Source: Blattamonas nauphoetae (Eukaryota > Preaxostyla > Oxymonadida). Taken from it: a stretch of 64,000 bases of DNA. The DNA lies in contig JARBJD010000135.1 of NCBI GenBank assembly GCA_033064195.1, positions 1 to 64,000 on the forward strand. Reading direction: 5' to 3'. The notes below the pieces were generated by a model. It saw nothing but the letters and a program-made list of their open reading frames with translations, was not told where the DNA came from and made no database searches. Below are positions 10,081-20,630 of this stretch, one piece after another (within the stretch, counting starts at the first letter, position 1; every line of letters begins with the position of its first letter). The translations under genes were made by a program, and so were the position numbers.

Positions 10081-10674
10081 TCATGACCTATCATGGTACT
10101 TTCTCAAGTGAGGACGGTCTCCAAAATACAACCAATTGTCTAGTCGAACGTAATACTCATTCTTTGTTCGTAAATCGCGATATTTGAATGGCTCAAGCAC
10201 CTTTGTGTATGTTCCAATGAGTTCACAATTCTCTTTTTTCAGTTCATTTTCAACAAACGATTGTGTGTATGTTTTTCGTTTGTTTTTGTGAGTTCTGAAT
10301 CCTTTCATCCATTTTGATGGGATCACTTTCCATTCGATTCCTTCGTATCGATATGTGACTCCGGTACCAGCATGAGTGTATTCTGAAACGAGTTCACAAT
10401 TTTCGTTTTTCAATGATTCGAGAAACTTTTCTTTCGTACAACAATTGGATACTTGAATGTATCTCTGGCGATTCGTGTGTGGTCTAGATCCTTTGACAAA
10501 ACGCGGTAAGTACACTCGAGAAATGTCATCTGGTTTATCTTCGTGATAATATTCGAAAGTACTCGATGTGAGATATGTTGTTCCTTGTCGATTGAGAGTT
10601 GGTGGAACTTTCATCTTCAAATTTTCTTTGTCCAAAATTTCCTGTAGTTGATTTGGTGTTAATACGCAACTCAT
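10081..10674 (-). CDS. Three-repeat protein of unknown function (197 aa)
   Basis: The protein consists of three imperfect repeats of about 55-60 residues. Repeats 2 and 3 open with ENCEL(V/I)xxYT, all carry aromatic strands (for example VTYRYEGIEW), and each ends in a basic G-x-RPH/RTH segment such as WMKGFRTHKNKR. The start chosen, MSCVLTPNQ at 10674, follows the bases TTTTTTAATTTGGATAAAATG, the same upstream signature seen before the fragment at 5883-6095. The longer frame up to 10764 lacks support. Basic repeats with conserved Trp and His could bind nucleic acid, but no named family is recognised. It may be the last gene of the virus-like element or a host gene. Confidence 0.55.
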   Translation of the reverse strand: MSCVLTPNQLQEILDKENLKMKVPPTLNRQGTTYLTSSTFEYYHEDKPDDISRVYLPRFVKGSRPHTNRQRYIQVSNCCTKEKFLESLKNENCELVSEYTHAGTGVTYRYEGIEWKVIPSKWMKGFRTHKNKRKTYTQSFVENELKKENCELIGTYTKVLEPFKYRDLRTKNEYYVRLDNWLYFGDRPHLRKYHDRS

Positions 10675-10939
10675 TTTATCCAAATTAAAAAATTGAATAA
10701 AAAAAGAAATCGAATTTGTTTTTGGAAAGTACTCAAAAAAAGCTTCAAAAAGGACACTTTTCAAGAGGTCATTTTTTGGCTATTATTTTCGAATTTAGGG
10801 TACTTTTTTGAGGTCATCGAAATGTCATAAATTCCTTTTAATACAAGATCCAAAAATGGTCAATCGGCATTGACTTTTAGTTTTGATTTCAATGACAATT
10901 TCAGATTGGTTCTCAAATCGCTTCTACCACTACTCTCAA

Positions 10940-11274
10940 ATTGGAGAAGTATTTGTGATCTGAGAGAGTTCATTCTCGACACTCACACTCGATCACCTCT
11001 CTGTCCAACAATAGACCGTATCGATTTAAATCCCAACCAAAACACCCAAGGGAGATCCCAATAATCAAACATCCTGATCATTCAACTGTATTCGTATCAC
11101 CTCAGAGGTTATTCCAGTCACATCGTCAAATGCCTTTTATCGGTGCTAATCCACCTGAAAAAGGCTCAATGCTTCCACTCCCGACACGAATGTTCCTTGA
11201 AGTCTGTTCACTGGGCACATTCATCATTGGTGGAGGCTGTCAGTCTGAATCCATATCAGGCTTTGTAACTCGAA
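10940..11274. repeat. Copy of the 3' flank of the surface-protein genes (first half)
   Basis: This segment matches 20023-20355 (shared runs include GAGAGAGTTCATTCTCGACA and CACCCAAGGGAGATCCCAA). It continues at 14943-15216 after the inverted-repeat element. Together they form the downstream flank of surface-protein gene 1, as 20023-20630 does for gene 2. No gene is seen in it. Confidence 0.7.
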
Positions 11275-11893
11275 TACAGTCATTCCAAAACCCGGGATTC
11301 TTATGAAAACCCGGGACAATACTGTTTCTAGTCATTTTTTGTCACCCATAATCCAGATATCTCCGGACCCATAAAGTTTTGGGTCTCACTTTTTTTTCGT
11401 GGCAGTTCATCTCGACCACATCAATCACTTGAGGTAGAAATCGAACCTCCAAAATAGGATCCCTGGCAGGGGGAGCCTATTTAAGAGTCGTTTTTTTGGC
11501 CCCCCCAAAATATGAGTCCTTAACATTTAAGCTTAGGTCTCGAAAACTTCATGACCTCATATCTCTGCGCCAGTTCAAGATTTTTCTTTTTCGTTTAATT
11601 TCTGGTGGTTTGGGATGTTTTTCTCTCGAAATGACAATTTTTTTAAAATTTCACAGGTCAGGTGGCTCTGGGCGAAAAAATGGAGAAAAAAACTGATTTC
11701 CCTGTATGTTAAGCTTAGGACCTCGAAAACTTGTTTTGATCATATCTCCACAACCAGACATAGTTCCGACATGAAGTTTTCACCAATATGGATGTTTTGT
11801 TGGATACTAATTTTTTCTGAAAATTTTGAGAGTTTTCGATGACCTCCTATTTTGGAGGTCTCATAGTAGTGTCAATAACCCGTACATATTCAA

Positions 11894-12433
11894 AAACCCG
11901 TAACATGGGGCTTGAAAAATATACATTGGTCAAACTAAGAAAAATAAAATTTGGTTCCGCGCCAAAACCCCTGTGTCGGGAGAAAACCTCAAAATACTGT
12001 TTCCTTTAGGAATCCACACATTTTTCTCAACTTTTTCCCCTTTTTTCTCCACAACCAGCCATCCGTTTTGATTCAAATAAAAGGCATTGTGATCGTAAAG
12101 TTCTCGACAAAAGCTGCTCAAAAAATAAAAGATATTTTTTTCTAAGAATTTTTTGTCGAGAAAAATATGGGTTTTTTTCCATTTTCCTAAATACCCAGAA
12201 TTTTTTCTCCAAATTTTTTTCAAAATGTTCATTTCACCAAAAAAACGTTTTTGTGAAAAATTCCATCGAAATCGGTTCATGGGTTGTGAAGATATTACCG
12301 AAATGATTTTTTTTATCGGGCAAAAGGGGGTATTTTGAGGTTTTCTCTTGACACAGGGGTTTTGGCGCGGAACCAAATTTTATTTTTCTTAGTTTGACCA
12401 ATATATATTTTTCAAGCCCCATGTTACGGGTTT
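11894..12433. mobile_element. Nested palindromic MITE inside the foldback element
   Basis: Arms of about 104 bp (11894-11997 and 12330-12433) are nearly perfect inverted copies beginning AAACCCGTAACATGGGGC. They lie in the loop of the larger foldback element. No clear target duplication was found, so it could also be the inner part of the larger element. Confidence 0.5.
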
Positions 12434-12956
12434 ATGAAAAGTTCGGTTTATTAAAACATCTATCACAATTTGAGAGTCGGTTGATCTTCAACAGTGATCT
12501 TTCTTGACGAGAAATGCAAATTTCTATCAGAAAACACGTTCATTAGAGGAGAACACCATTCCAATCATATCTGACCGATTTTTATGATGTAATCTCTGAT
12601 GCTGATAAAGTAAGTTGCGACTTTCGGAGAAAATGGATGAAAAGTGCTCTGATGTCCAAAATATGAGGTCATCGAAAACTCTCAAAATTTTCAGAAAAAA
12701 TTAGTATCCAACAAAACATCCATATTGGTGAAAAGTTCATGTCGGAACTATGTCTGGTTGTGGAGATATGATCAAAACAAGTTTTCGAGGTCCTAAGCTT
12801 AACATACAGGGAAATCAGTTTTTTTCTCCATTTTTTCGCCCAGAGCCACCTGACCTGTGAAATTTTAAAAAAATTGTCATTTCGAGAGAAAAACATCCCA
12901 AACCACCAGAAATTAAACGAAAAAGAAAAATCTTGAACTGGCGCAGAGATATGAGG

Positions 12957-14670
12957 TCATGAAGTAGGCATGGCTGACCGGCACTGACCGGTCAGTTTTC
13001 GCCGAAAAGTACTGACGGTCAGTGACCGGAGAAATATCGGAACCCATAATCGGGAGTTACAATTTCTCCGAAGCGGATTCCGATGAAACTGAAAAAGTAA
13101 ATCAGGGACGTGAATATCCGTGAACTTTCTTCGAATAGTCAATCAATGAAGAATTATCATTTCAATCAAGGTATTTCACACTTATTTTCAATCATTTGAG
13201 ACAACATTGATCAGAAAAAACAGTTATGGACCATTGATCAAACTTATTCATCGAATCTCACTGAAATAGTTATCGTAACCAGCCACCCTTGTATTCAATG
13301 AATGATAAAGACAAAATCCAACGTGAAAGCTAGATGGCCGTCAAGACAAGACGTAAGATGCTGGCCTCAGAGATCGAATCAAAAAACAGCTAAATCGATA
13401 TTAAAGCCGATATTACAGACAAATTGATGACATCTAGGCTGTTTTGGATCTGAGAGGGCGAGTTGGGAGTTGATTGTGAATTGCAACGTTGACAGATAGG
13501 CTTCTGAACAAAGAGAAGAGTGCGTCGAGGTCGGAAATGAAGGTGCGATGACGAGAGAGCTTATTTCAAGGCGAATAGGGGATGTCGCCTTCATCTGAAA
13601 GTGTTGTGTCTGATAGAGAAGAGGAATACTAGACAGAGAGAGATATGAAGGGGGAAGACAATATGACACACCCTGTGCCTCCACTAACTCCTACACTGAC
13701 ACATCCACATCAGGCATCGTTCTGAAGAGATTTATGGTGTTCAAGAAGGTAATTTCCAGCTGCAATCTCCAGGGCAAGTTGTCTGTCAGTTCGAGGGAGA
13801 TCAACAGACAAAACTCTGCATAATCCAGGTATTCATCTTGTCAGGCAAAGAGCATGGAGAAGAGCAAGAAGTTTCGAGTGAAGAGGGAATACAGGCGGCG
13901 GTTGCAGTTGGTGTTGATGTTTGACAGCGACGGTCCGGATCCGAGTCAACGAACTAGACAAGTTGGCCAAGTGTGATGGACGAGGTGACATGAATTTGAG
14001 AGGAGGAGGCATGAGAGATGAAAGAGGAATGATGCAAATGATCAAGCGAACACATCATCATTCGAGATGTGCTGACTGGCTTTGATCAACCTTCTATGAC
14101 AGAATCTGCTGAATAGGGAGCATGAATCAGTTTCATATCATCCTCTTCGTGTTTTTCCTTGATCATCCTCCCCAACAGCTGGAATAGTTGTGAGAACATC
14201 ACCGAAGTCTCAGCGAGCGAAGGTCGAGTGTCCACGCTGTGATCTGTTCAGACATCGTCAGAATCCTCCATCAACAGCAGTTGTGTCTGCGAGATGCTTC
14301 CATACGGTGCTTTTTCGAAGATGACTTGAGAGATGATGAATCTATGTGTGCTCTGAAGAACAATGAGAATATGACAGTGAAAGAGAGAAATAACGGTCTC
14401 AAACGCATGAGGAAGGAAGAGATGAAAAAAGCGAGGGCACTCCGCTCAGAATAGGTACCACGATTACGAATGTGAAATGGATCGGACAAACAAATCGAAT
14501 GAGGCGACTAAACGGGTTCAGAAAGCATTTGTTGACACGTATTTCTGTATGGTATCCTGTTTGAAGGAAATCTCAAGCAATTTAGAGTTCGAGTGAGATC
14601 TGTCCCTTTTAATTATTCTCGGGTGACACTGACCGGCACTTTTGGCCTGTCAGCCATGCCTATCATGAAG
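12957..14670. mobile_element. Non-autonomous hAT-like element nested in the right arm
   Basis: The element spans 12965-14662 with short terminal inverted repeats TAGGCATGGCTGAC and an 8-bp target duplication TCATGAAG at 12957-12964 and 14663-14670. Removing it with one duplication copy restores an exact inverted match to the left arm of the host element, which proves the insertion. A TAGGC start and 8-bp duplication are typical of hAT elements. Subterminal CTGACCGGTCAG-like motifs cluster at the left end. No hAT transposase frame is seen; interior frames (for example 14239-14454) are not recognised. Confidence 0.8.
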
Positions 14671-14942
14671 TTTTCGAGACCTAAGCTTAAATGTTAAGGA
14701 CTCATATTTTGGGGGGGCCAAAAAAACGACTCTTAAATAGGCTCCCCCTGCCAGGGATCCTATTTTGGAGGTTCGATTTCTACCTCAAGTGATTGATGTG
14801 GTCGAGATGAACTGCCACGAAAAAAAAGTGAGACCCAAAACTTTATGGGTCCGGAGATATCTGGATTATGGGTGACAAAAAATGACTAGAAACAGTATTG
14901 TCCCGGGTTTTCATAAGAATCCCGGGTTTTGGAATGACTGTA

Positions 14943-15216
14943 CTTGAAGAGATTTATTGATACTTACCCCTTGATCCTCACATATCTTCACGTTTTGAAC
15001 ACAAGGAAGATGTCTTGTGCTAATAAACAACTTGTGAGAAACTTGGAGAGAGAAAACGAGTGATTGATGTCAAAACGGGGCTTCACACAATTCTTGAGAG
15101 GTGTTAGACTCTCCCATGACGAGAATGTTCATGAAAAGGAGAAAGAACACATCATGGGAAATGAATAAAGAACAATAAAGAGAAAGTGGCTGGAATGGAA
15201 ATGAAAGAAAGAAGAG
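14943..15216. repeat. 3' flank of surface-protein gene 1 (second half)
   Basis: Matches 20362-20630 downstream of gene 2, including the segment ending in AATAAAGAACAATAAAGAG just before each stop codon. On the minus strand it is the 3' untranslated and downstream region. No gene is seen. Confidence 0.6.
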
Positions 15217-18200
15217 TTACAGCTTGTTCTTCAACACAAGTCGACAGTTCGAGAACGCAGACCCAGTGCGACGGATCGTCGGCACAATCCGGTTCGCCAC
15301 AACCACTGCGCCTGCTGACTGGCTCGATGAGAACACAATCTTCCGATTTTTGCTCAAAACAAGACGACCATCACCATCTCTTTCGAAAGGCGGCGATGTC
15401 GCTGTTGTCTCCTCAAACCAGCTGCCGCACAAGTTCAATCGTGTCACACCCTCCCCACAATCAACAACCACTGCTCCGTTCTGTGAGCTGCTGTCGAGTC
15501 CACAGCAGTCGATGACCAGACACGAGAGAAGGTCGACGACGGACCGACGAGCGAGCGGTTCTGTTCGTACAAGGACGATCGACAGTGTCCATCCCAATCT
15601 GATCGAACGCTCTGAAACACATCCACTTTCAAAAAATGTGCATCTCACAATCTCGACGTGTGTTTGGGGAGTGGACACGTCGATCAGGGCAGTGCTGAGT
15701 GGTGATCCCACTTTCTGCACAGTCCACAGCAGTTCGCTGTCGGTCATCGAGAATCCCGACAATCCATTCTTCGAAGCGAAGGCGATCAACGACGCGTTTT
15801 GTGTGGAGACCGTCGACGAAACGAAATGTGAAATGGCCAGATGGAACTCGGAGTTGTTCGCACAAGTTGAGATCAGAGTGACAGAATCGGAAAATGTGAT
15901 GTGGTCGAGTGAGACGGAATCGATGGTGCACGTTCCACGAGTCATGCAAACCAGTCCCATCCCGACACCTTCTCCTTCGTATGACGAGAGACGAACAGCA
16001 GAAACAACGCAATCACCCCACCCACCAATCAAGAAGCGAGGATGGAGGGAGGAGAAGGAGAGAGCGAACGACGGGAGCAGCACGACAATGTCAGAAATGC
16101 TGATGTGCCCTCCATCCACCACAAACACTGCCTGTGTGCTTCTCGATCCTTCCACAGTGTCCTCAACCATCAGTCGGTCTTTCCTGTTCCACAGGCATCT
16201 CATCTCCAGTGCCCTCCTCCCAACCGAGATCCACCCTCCGCACGACGCCTCTCTGTCGATCTTCATTTGGATCGCATCGGTTTCTTCGCCTGATCCTGCG
16301 TGATCCCATCCAGTCTTGATGGAGGCACAGGGTGATGTGACTGTTCCGCATTCTGGTTCCTCCGAGCCGTTGTGCTTCGAAACGATCATTGTTGAGCGAA
16401 CTGGAACTGTGGGTGTTGTGAAGATGACTCGCTTTTGAACCCCGTGTGGGGCGCTTACAACAACAAAATGTGTGATTTCGTACCTCTTTCCATGTTGGAG
16501 AGGAGAGGGATGTGTTTGAGTGGGGAAGGTGTGGGACGACAGTGCTGTTTCGTCAGTCTCGGCAGGAACGAATGAATCGGTCAAGTCGAACGGGAGGCCA
16601 ATCTCCTCATTGCTCCCATCAACTTCAACGATTGTCAGCGTGAATGTCTTGCCTGGTGGAAACCTGATCCCACGGACAGTCAGGCTGAGTGAAGTGGTGT
16701 TGGTTCTGTCGAATTCACACGACGCTGATTGGAGCAGAGATTGTGTTGTGAAATGCAGTGAATATGGTTTGATGATGAAGGTTGGGCTGGAAAGAGAGAT
16801 GACTTGGTATATGTGACCATACTGAAGGTGAGAACCTGACACAGAAATACCGACATCCATCGATTTAGTGGATGGAGTGGAGGAGACAGTGTATTCAACT
16901 ACTCCCAGATCGATTGGAGTTTTAGATTCGTCCGACGTGTCGAACACGAGAAGTGAGAAAACACCGTTCACGATCCTGTCCACTGTGAGATTTAAAACTG
17001 CGATTTTCTCGTTCATTGCATCCAGTTCCACGGTGACGGCTGTCAGTGTCGCAGAATAAGGGATGAACATCGTCCATCCATAAAGACTGTCCGCCCCTGA
17101 ACTGTAGGTCTCGAAGTGCCAGAAGAGCCAGTCAGGTTCGGTTCCTGTTCCGACGTCGAAATCATTGCTTGTTGATTGGGTTTCACTCTTCTTCACATCA
17201 ACCAATCGATAAGACGTGCGTGGTGACAGTCCGTCGGGGTCAGATGGGTTCATGAAGTTGAAAGTGTGCTTCGTGCTTTTCGTGGAGTCGAATGTGACTC
17301 CTGTCAAAGTGTACAACTTCCCAGACAAATTGCTTTTGTAAACAACATCATATCGTCTGTTCGTGTTCGGGAACTTTCCAAGGAACTCCATCTCAATGCA
17401 ATACCCGTTTTGTTCAGAGTTTATCACCTCGTTGAATTTCACTTCCAGAATAGCTGGAGCGACGATCTCAGGAAAGACTTTCACAGCATTTTCACTGCCA
17501 CAACGCGGACTTGTCGAAGTTGAGTACAAATCGGAAGCTTCGTAAGTGTACGCCGTGCCTTGGATGACGAGGTCGGTGATGGATTGCCTCAAAGTGGTTC
17601 CGATGTATTGATTCTCGAAAAAGAGGACGCTGGAGAGAATAATGTGGGTTGGGTCCACATTCATCTGGAGTGATAGTCCGCCGACCATCTTCCCAGAATT
17701 TTGTCCAAAAGTGCTGTTCTGCACGACAATGTCGCCTGGTCGGTTGAGCGATACCCCCGATGGTTGATTCGGTTGTTCTTTGTCGGTGTTGGACCCTGTG
17801 AACGTGCACTCAGCGACAATTATGTTGAACCACTGGCTGTAGCAGTGCCCTGGGCCTTTGAACCCTGTGTTTCCTGCATACGTGTTTTGATATTGAAAGA
17901 AGGTTATCTTCTGGGCGAGGGAACTGGTGCTTTGTATCCCAACATAAACACCTCCTGCACCAGTCGACGTCGTGGAATGGCAGTTGGTGAAGGAGGAGTG
18001 TTTGATGCACACAGGGATGCTCGGATCGTAGACACGGAGTGCTCCACCTGTGGTCGTCGTCACTGTGATGTCAGAGAAAGCACAGCTGTCAACCCAGAGC
18101 TGTGTGGCAGTCGTTGATGCTTTCAGTAAAAGTTGGGTCGTTCTCGATCCTGAACTAAATTCAACTGAAGGCAAGCCTGTCGGTGTTTCAGGAACCACAA

Positions 18201-19278
18201 TGTCCACATTCGATTCTGGATCTCGTTCGTCGTCTGGAGTGGTGACAGAATCAGAAAAAGACGAGTTCGACATGAGGATCTCGCTTGCCACATCCAGCCG
18301 CATCCCACTTGTTCCAGTCAGATGGTTGGGAGTGTGTTTGAGGGAGCACCCGATCAAGCGTTGTGAAAGGTGTGGGCAGAGTGGGACGAAGGAAGAACGA
18401 GGCGGGATGCTGCTGGTGTTCAGAAGATCACAAGAGTCGAGAACGATTGAGCACTCAATCACGCTGGCGAGGTTGACGGGAGAGAGGACGCCGAAATCGA
18501 AGAGTGGCCCAGTTCCGAGAGGAAACTTCGTCGAGTTGAACGACAACCCCGTTCCGCTCACCACAAGCGAAGACATTTTGAAGGTTTGCTTGTTCAGTTG
18601 ATGCGTTTTGTGACGGGAAGTGAACGGAAAACGCTGAGTGGACATTCCTACGAGAGGAAGAAGAGACCAATCGAGAGGGTTCGATTTGTGATCACAGTCG
18701 ACGATTGTGACGGTTGTATCTGATTCGAGAGTTGATTGTGTAACCACCAATGGGGATGTTAAATGCGAGGACAGGATAGAACAGCCCGAAAGTTGGACAA
18801 TGGAATCGCCGATGAATGCAACGCATGTAAGCCCTATTCCGGAGTCAATGTGAAGATTCTGCAATGATAACGAACTGTTGAAGACGTCCAGAATTGGAGA
18901 TAACCCCTCGAATTGTCTAAATGACGAATCGGACTCATCGGAATCCACGTTCGTCGTGACGTTGATTTGGTTTATCCTGGCGTGAACAAGTTTTGATTTC
19001 TGTCCAAACACTTGGAGCTTACGAGAATGAACTGGGTAATTGAGTGCATGGAATGATTCTGGTGGGAGAGAAATTCGTGTGGAGGAGAGTGGCGTGGTTG
19101 GGAGCCACTGATGAGAGATATCGAGGATATACGCTGACGGATCGAGAGAATGGGCAAGGGAGGGAGGTGAGAGAAAGGAATATATCTGGTGGAGGAAGAC
19201 CAGGAAGATGGAGATTAAGCAGAACATCGAAGAACCAAATTGTGGTTTCCACGTCTGGAACTGATGATTGGCACGCAT
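15217..19278 (-). CDS. Right-handed beta-helix surface protein 1
   Basis: The protein of about 1353 residues is likely secreted or surface exposed. The start at 19278 (MRANHQFQTW) precedes a hydrophobic signal-type stretch, MFCLISIFLVFLHQIYS; an internal start at 19227 would begin right at it, and the frame upstream to 19434 is less likely. Residues from about 130 to 600 are parallel beta-helix sequence of the polymorphic-membrane-protein type (for example SFTNCHSTTSTGAGGVYVG). About three beta-sandwich-like modules follow, with the pattern Y-x-I/V then FTTP, and then a second beta-helix domain from SKHNGSEEPECGT to the end. No C-terminal membrane segment is seen. The last 390 or so codons are nearly identical to surface protein 2. 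Such proteins usually act in adhesion or as cell coat, which is inference. Confidence 0.75.
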   Translation of the reverse strand: MRANHQFQTWKPQFGSSMFCLISIFLVFLHQIYSFLSPPSLAHSLDPSAYILDISHQWLPTTPLSSTRISLPPESFHALNYPVHSRKLQVFGQKSKLVHARINQINVTTNVDSDESDSSFRQFEGLSPILDVFNSSLSLQNLHIDSGIGLTCVAFIGDSIVQLSGCSILSSHLTSPLVVTQSTLESDTTVTIVDCDHKSNPLDWSLLPLVGMSTQRFPFTSRHKTHQLNKQTFKMSSLVVSGTGLSFNSTKFPLGTGPLFDFGVLSPVNLASVIECSIVLDSCDLLNTSSIPPRSSFVPLCPHLSQRLIGCSLKHTPNHLTGTSGMRLDVASEILMSNSSFSDSVTTPDDERDPESNVDIVVPETPTGLPSVEFSSGSRTTQLLLKASTTATQLWVDSCAFSDITVTTTTGGALRVYDPSIPVCIKHSSFTNCHSTTSTGAGGVYVGIQSTSSLAQKITFFQYQNTYAGNTGFKGPGHCYSQWFNIIVAECTFTGSNTDKEQPNQPSGVSLNRPGDIVVQNSTFGQNSGKMVGGLSLQMNVDPTHIILSSVLFFENQYIGTTLRQSITDLVIQGTAYTYEASDLYSTSTSPRCGSENAVKVFPEIVAPAILEVKFNEVINSEQNGYCIEMEFLGKFPNTNRRYDVVYKSNLSGKLYTLTGVTFDSTKSTKHTFNFMNPSDPDGLSPRTSYRLVDVKKSETQSTSNDFDVGTGTEPDWLFWHFETYSSGADSLYGWTMFIPYSATLTAVTVELDAMNEKIAVLNLTVDRIVNGVFSLLVFDTSDESKTPIDLGVVEYTVSSTPSTKSMDVGISVSGSHLQYGHIYQVISLSSPTFIIKPYSLHFTTQSLLQSASCEFDRTNTTSLSLTVRGIRFPPGKTFTLTIVEVDGSNEEIGLPFDLTDSFVPAETDETALSSHTFPTQTHPSPLQHGKRYEITHFVVVSAPHGVQKRVIFTTPTVPVRSTMIVSKHNGSEEPECGTVTSPCASIKTGWDHAGSGEETDAIQMKIDREASCGGWISVGRRALEMRCLWNRKDRLMVEDTVEGSRSTQAVFVVDGGHISISDIVVLLPSFALSFSSLHPRFLIGGWGDCVVSAVRLSSYEGEGVGMGLVCMTRGTCTIDSVSLDHITFSDSVTLISTCANNSEFHLAISHFVSSTVSTQNASLIAFASKNGLSGFSMTDSELLWTVQKVGSPLSTALIDVSTPQTHVEIVRCTFFESGCVSERSIRLGWTLSIVLVRTEPLARRSVVDLLSCLVIDCCGLDSSSQNGAVVVDCGEGVTRLNLCGSWFEETTATSPPFERDGDGRLVLSKNRKIVFSSSQSAGAVVVANRIVPTIRRTGSAFSNCRLVLKNKL

Positions 19279-20022
19279 GGTCAAGGTCGCAATTGATATT
19301 TTTTGGAGAGATAGTTTGGGGTCAGTCTGACACCAATGAGACAAAGAATGAACCTCAGAATGAAAAGATATCTTCGAGATCGTCGTCCATGATAGACAAC
19401 GACAAGATGTAGAGTTATTCCATTCATACGACATGAAGTTAAAGGTTCGTTCAGTATTATTCAGTATTTGTCAATTTTCACCGTTCTGCGCACTCATTGG
19501 CCTTCTCGAGATCATTTCTCGCACAACTTTCAATTCTATGCTTTCCTCTTTCTAATTCTCCCTCAGATATACTTGTCTTTGTAGCCTTTTTACATACTCA
19601 CACGATATCGGGCGTATTAATTCTCAAATCCTCCCAACCATTTGACACCCGTTCTCATCGAAACGAACTGGAATGATGGACATATCGTCTGCTCCACAGA
19701 CACTTGCCACCTGTCGAAAAACTTGTCAACATGCATATCGTGACTTCTTCTTGTCTTTGTCTGTCCCTCCTCCCGAACAACTCGTCAAAGAATCTTGAAG
19801 GTTTTAAATCGTCCGCACTGCTCTGATACTCTAGCATATTTCCTATTTTGTCTCCATTTTCTTCTCTTCATACTTTTTTTCATTTCCACGTAATACTTTT
19901 GTTCGATCTCAGACACACATGAAATCATCACTCACCATCCACCATCTCTTTGCAAACGACGTATATCGCATCACCCGCCATCGCCCGTTCATCAAAACGG
20001 ATGATTCGTCATTATTCTAGAC
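19279..20022. other. Intergenic region between the surface-protein genes
   Basis: Upstream region of surface-protein gene 1, AT-rich and without a convincing gene. The duplicated 3' flank of gene 2 begins at about 20023. Confidence 0.4.
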
Positions 20023-20630
20023 TTGGAGAACTATTTGTGATCTGAGAGAGTTCATTCTCGACACTCACACTCGATCACCTCTCTACCACACCAGACCGTA
20101 TCGATTTCAATATCAACCAAAACACCCAAGGGAGATCCCAATGATCAGTCGCTCTGATCATTCAATTATATGCGTATCACCTCAGAGGTGATTCCAGTTA
20201 AGTCGTCAAATGCAGTTTCTCGGTGCTAATCCACCTCAATAAGGCTCAATGTATCCGCTGCTGACAGGCACGTTCCATGAAGTCTGTTTCATTGGCTCGT
20301 TCATCGATCGTAGTGGCTGTCAGTCTGAATCAACCTTTGGCTTTGTAATTCGATGATCTAAAGATATTTATTGATACTTAGCCCTTGATCCTCACATTTC
20401 TTCACGTCTTGAACACAAGGGAGATGTCTTGTGCTAATAAACAATGAATGATGAACTTGGAGAGAGAAAATGGGTGATGGATTTCAAAACAGGATTTTTC
20501 ACAATTTGTGAATGGTGTTAGACTCTCCAATGACGAGATGGTTCATGAAAAGGAGAAATAACACATCATGGGAAATGAATAAAGAACAATAAAGAGAAAG
20601 TGGCTGGAATGGAAAGGAAAGAAAGAAGAG
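20023..20630. repeat. 3' flank of surface-protein gene 2 (uninterrupted copy)
   Basis: Matches 10940-11274 joined to 14943-15216. At about 20350-20365 it lacks the 3.7-kb element present in the other copy and so serves as the empty site. Confidence 0.7.

Larger units (their letters stand above)
11275..14942. mobile_element. Long-arm inverted-repeat (foldback) element in a TA site, Tc1/mariner-type ends
   Basis: Arms of about 580 bp run inward from 11277 and 14940 and begin CAGTCATTCCAAAACCCGGG. The left arm is 11277-11857; the right arm is 12655-12964 plus 14671-14940, split by a hAT-like insertion. The element is flanked by TA at 11275-11276 and 14941-14942. The duplicated flank at 20023-20630 is an occupied-versus-empty comparison: it has the same length with no insert at the matching point. 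CAGTC ends and a TA duplication fit the Tc1/mariner/pogo superfamily. No transposase is present, so it is non-autonomous. Confidence 0.75.

Noticed and set aside
15224-16303. A 359-codon plus-strand frame, repeated at 20638-21717
   Set aside because: It is antisense to the C-terminal domain of the surface-protein genes. It is conserved only because those gene ends are nearly identical.
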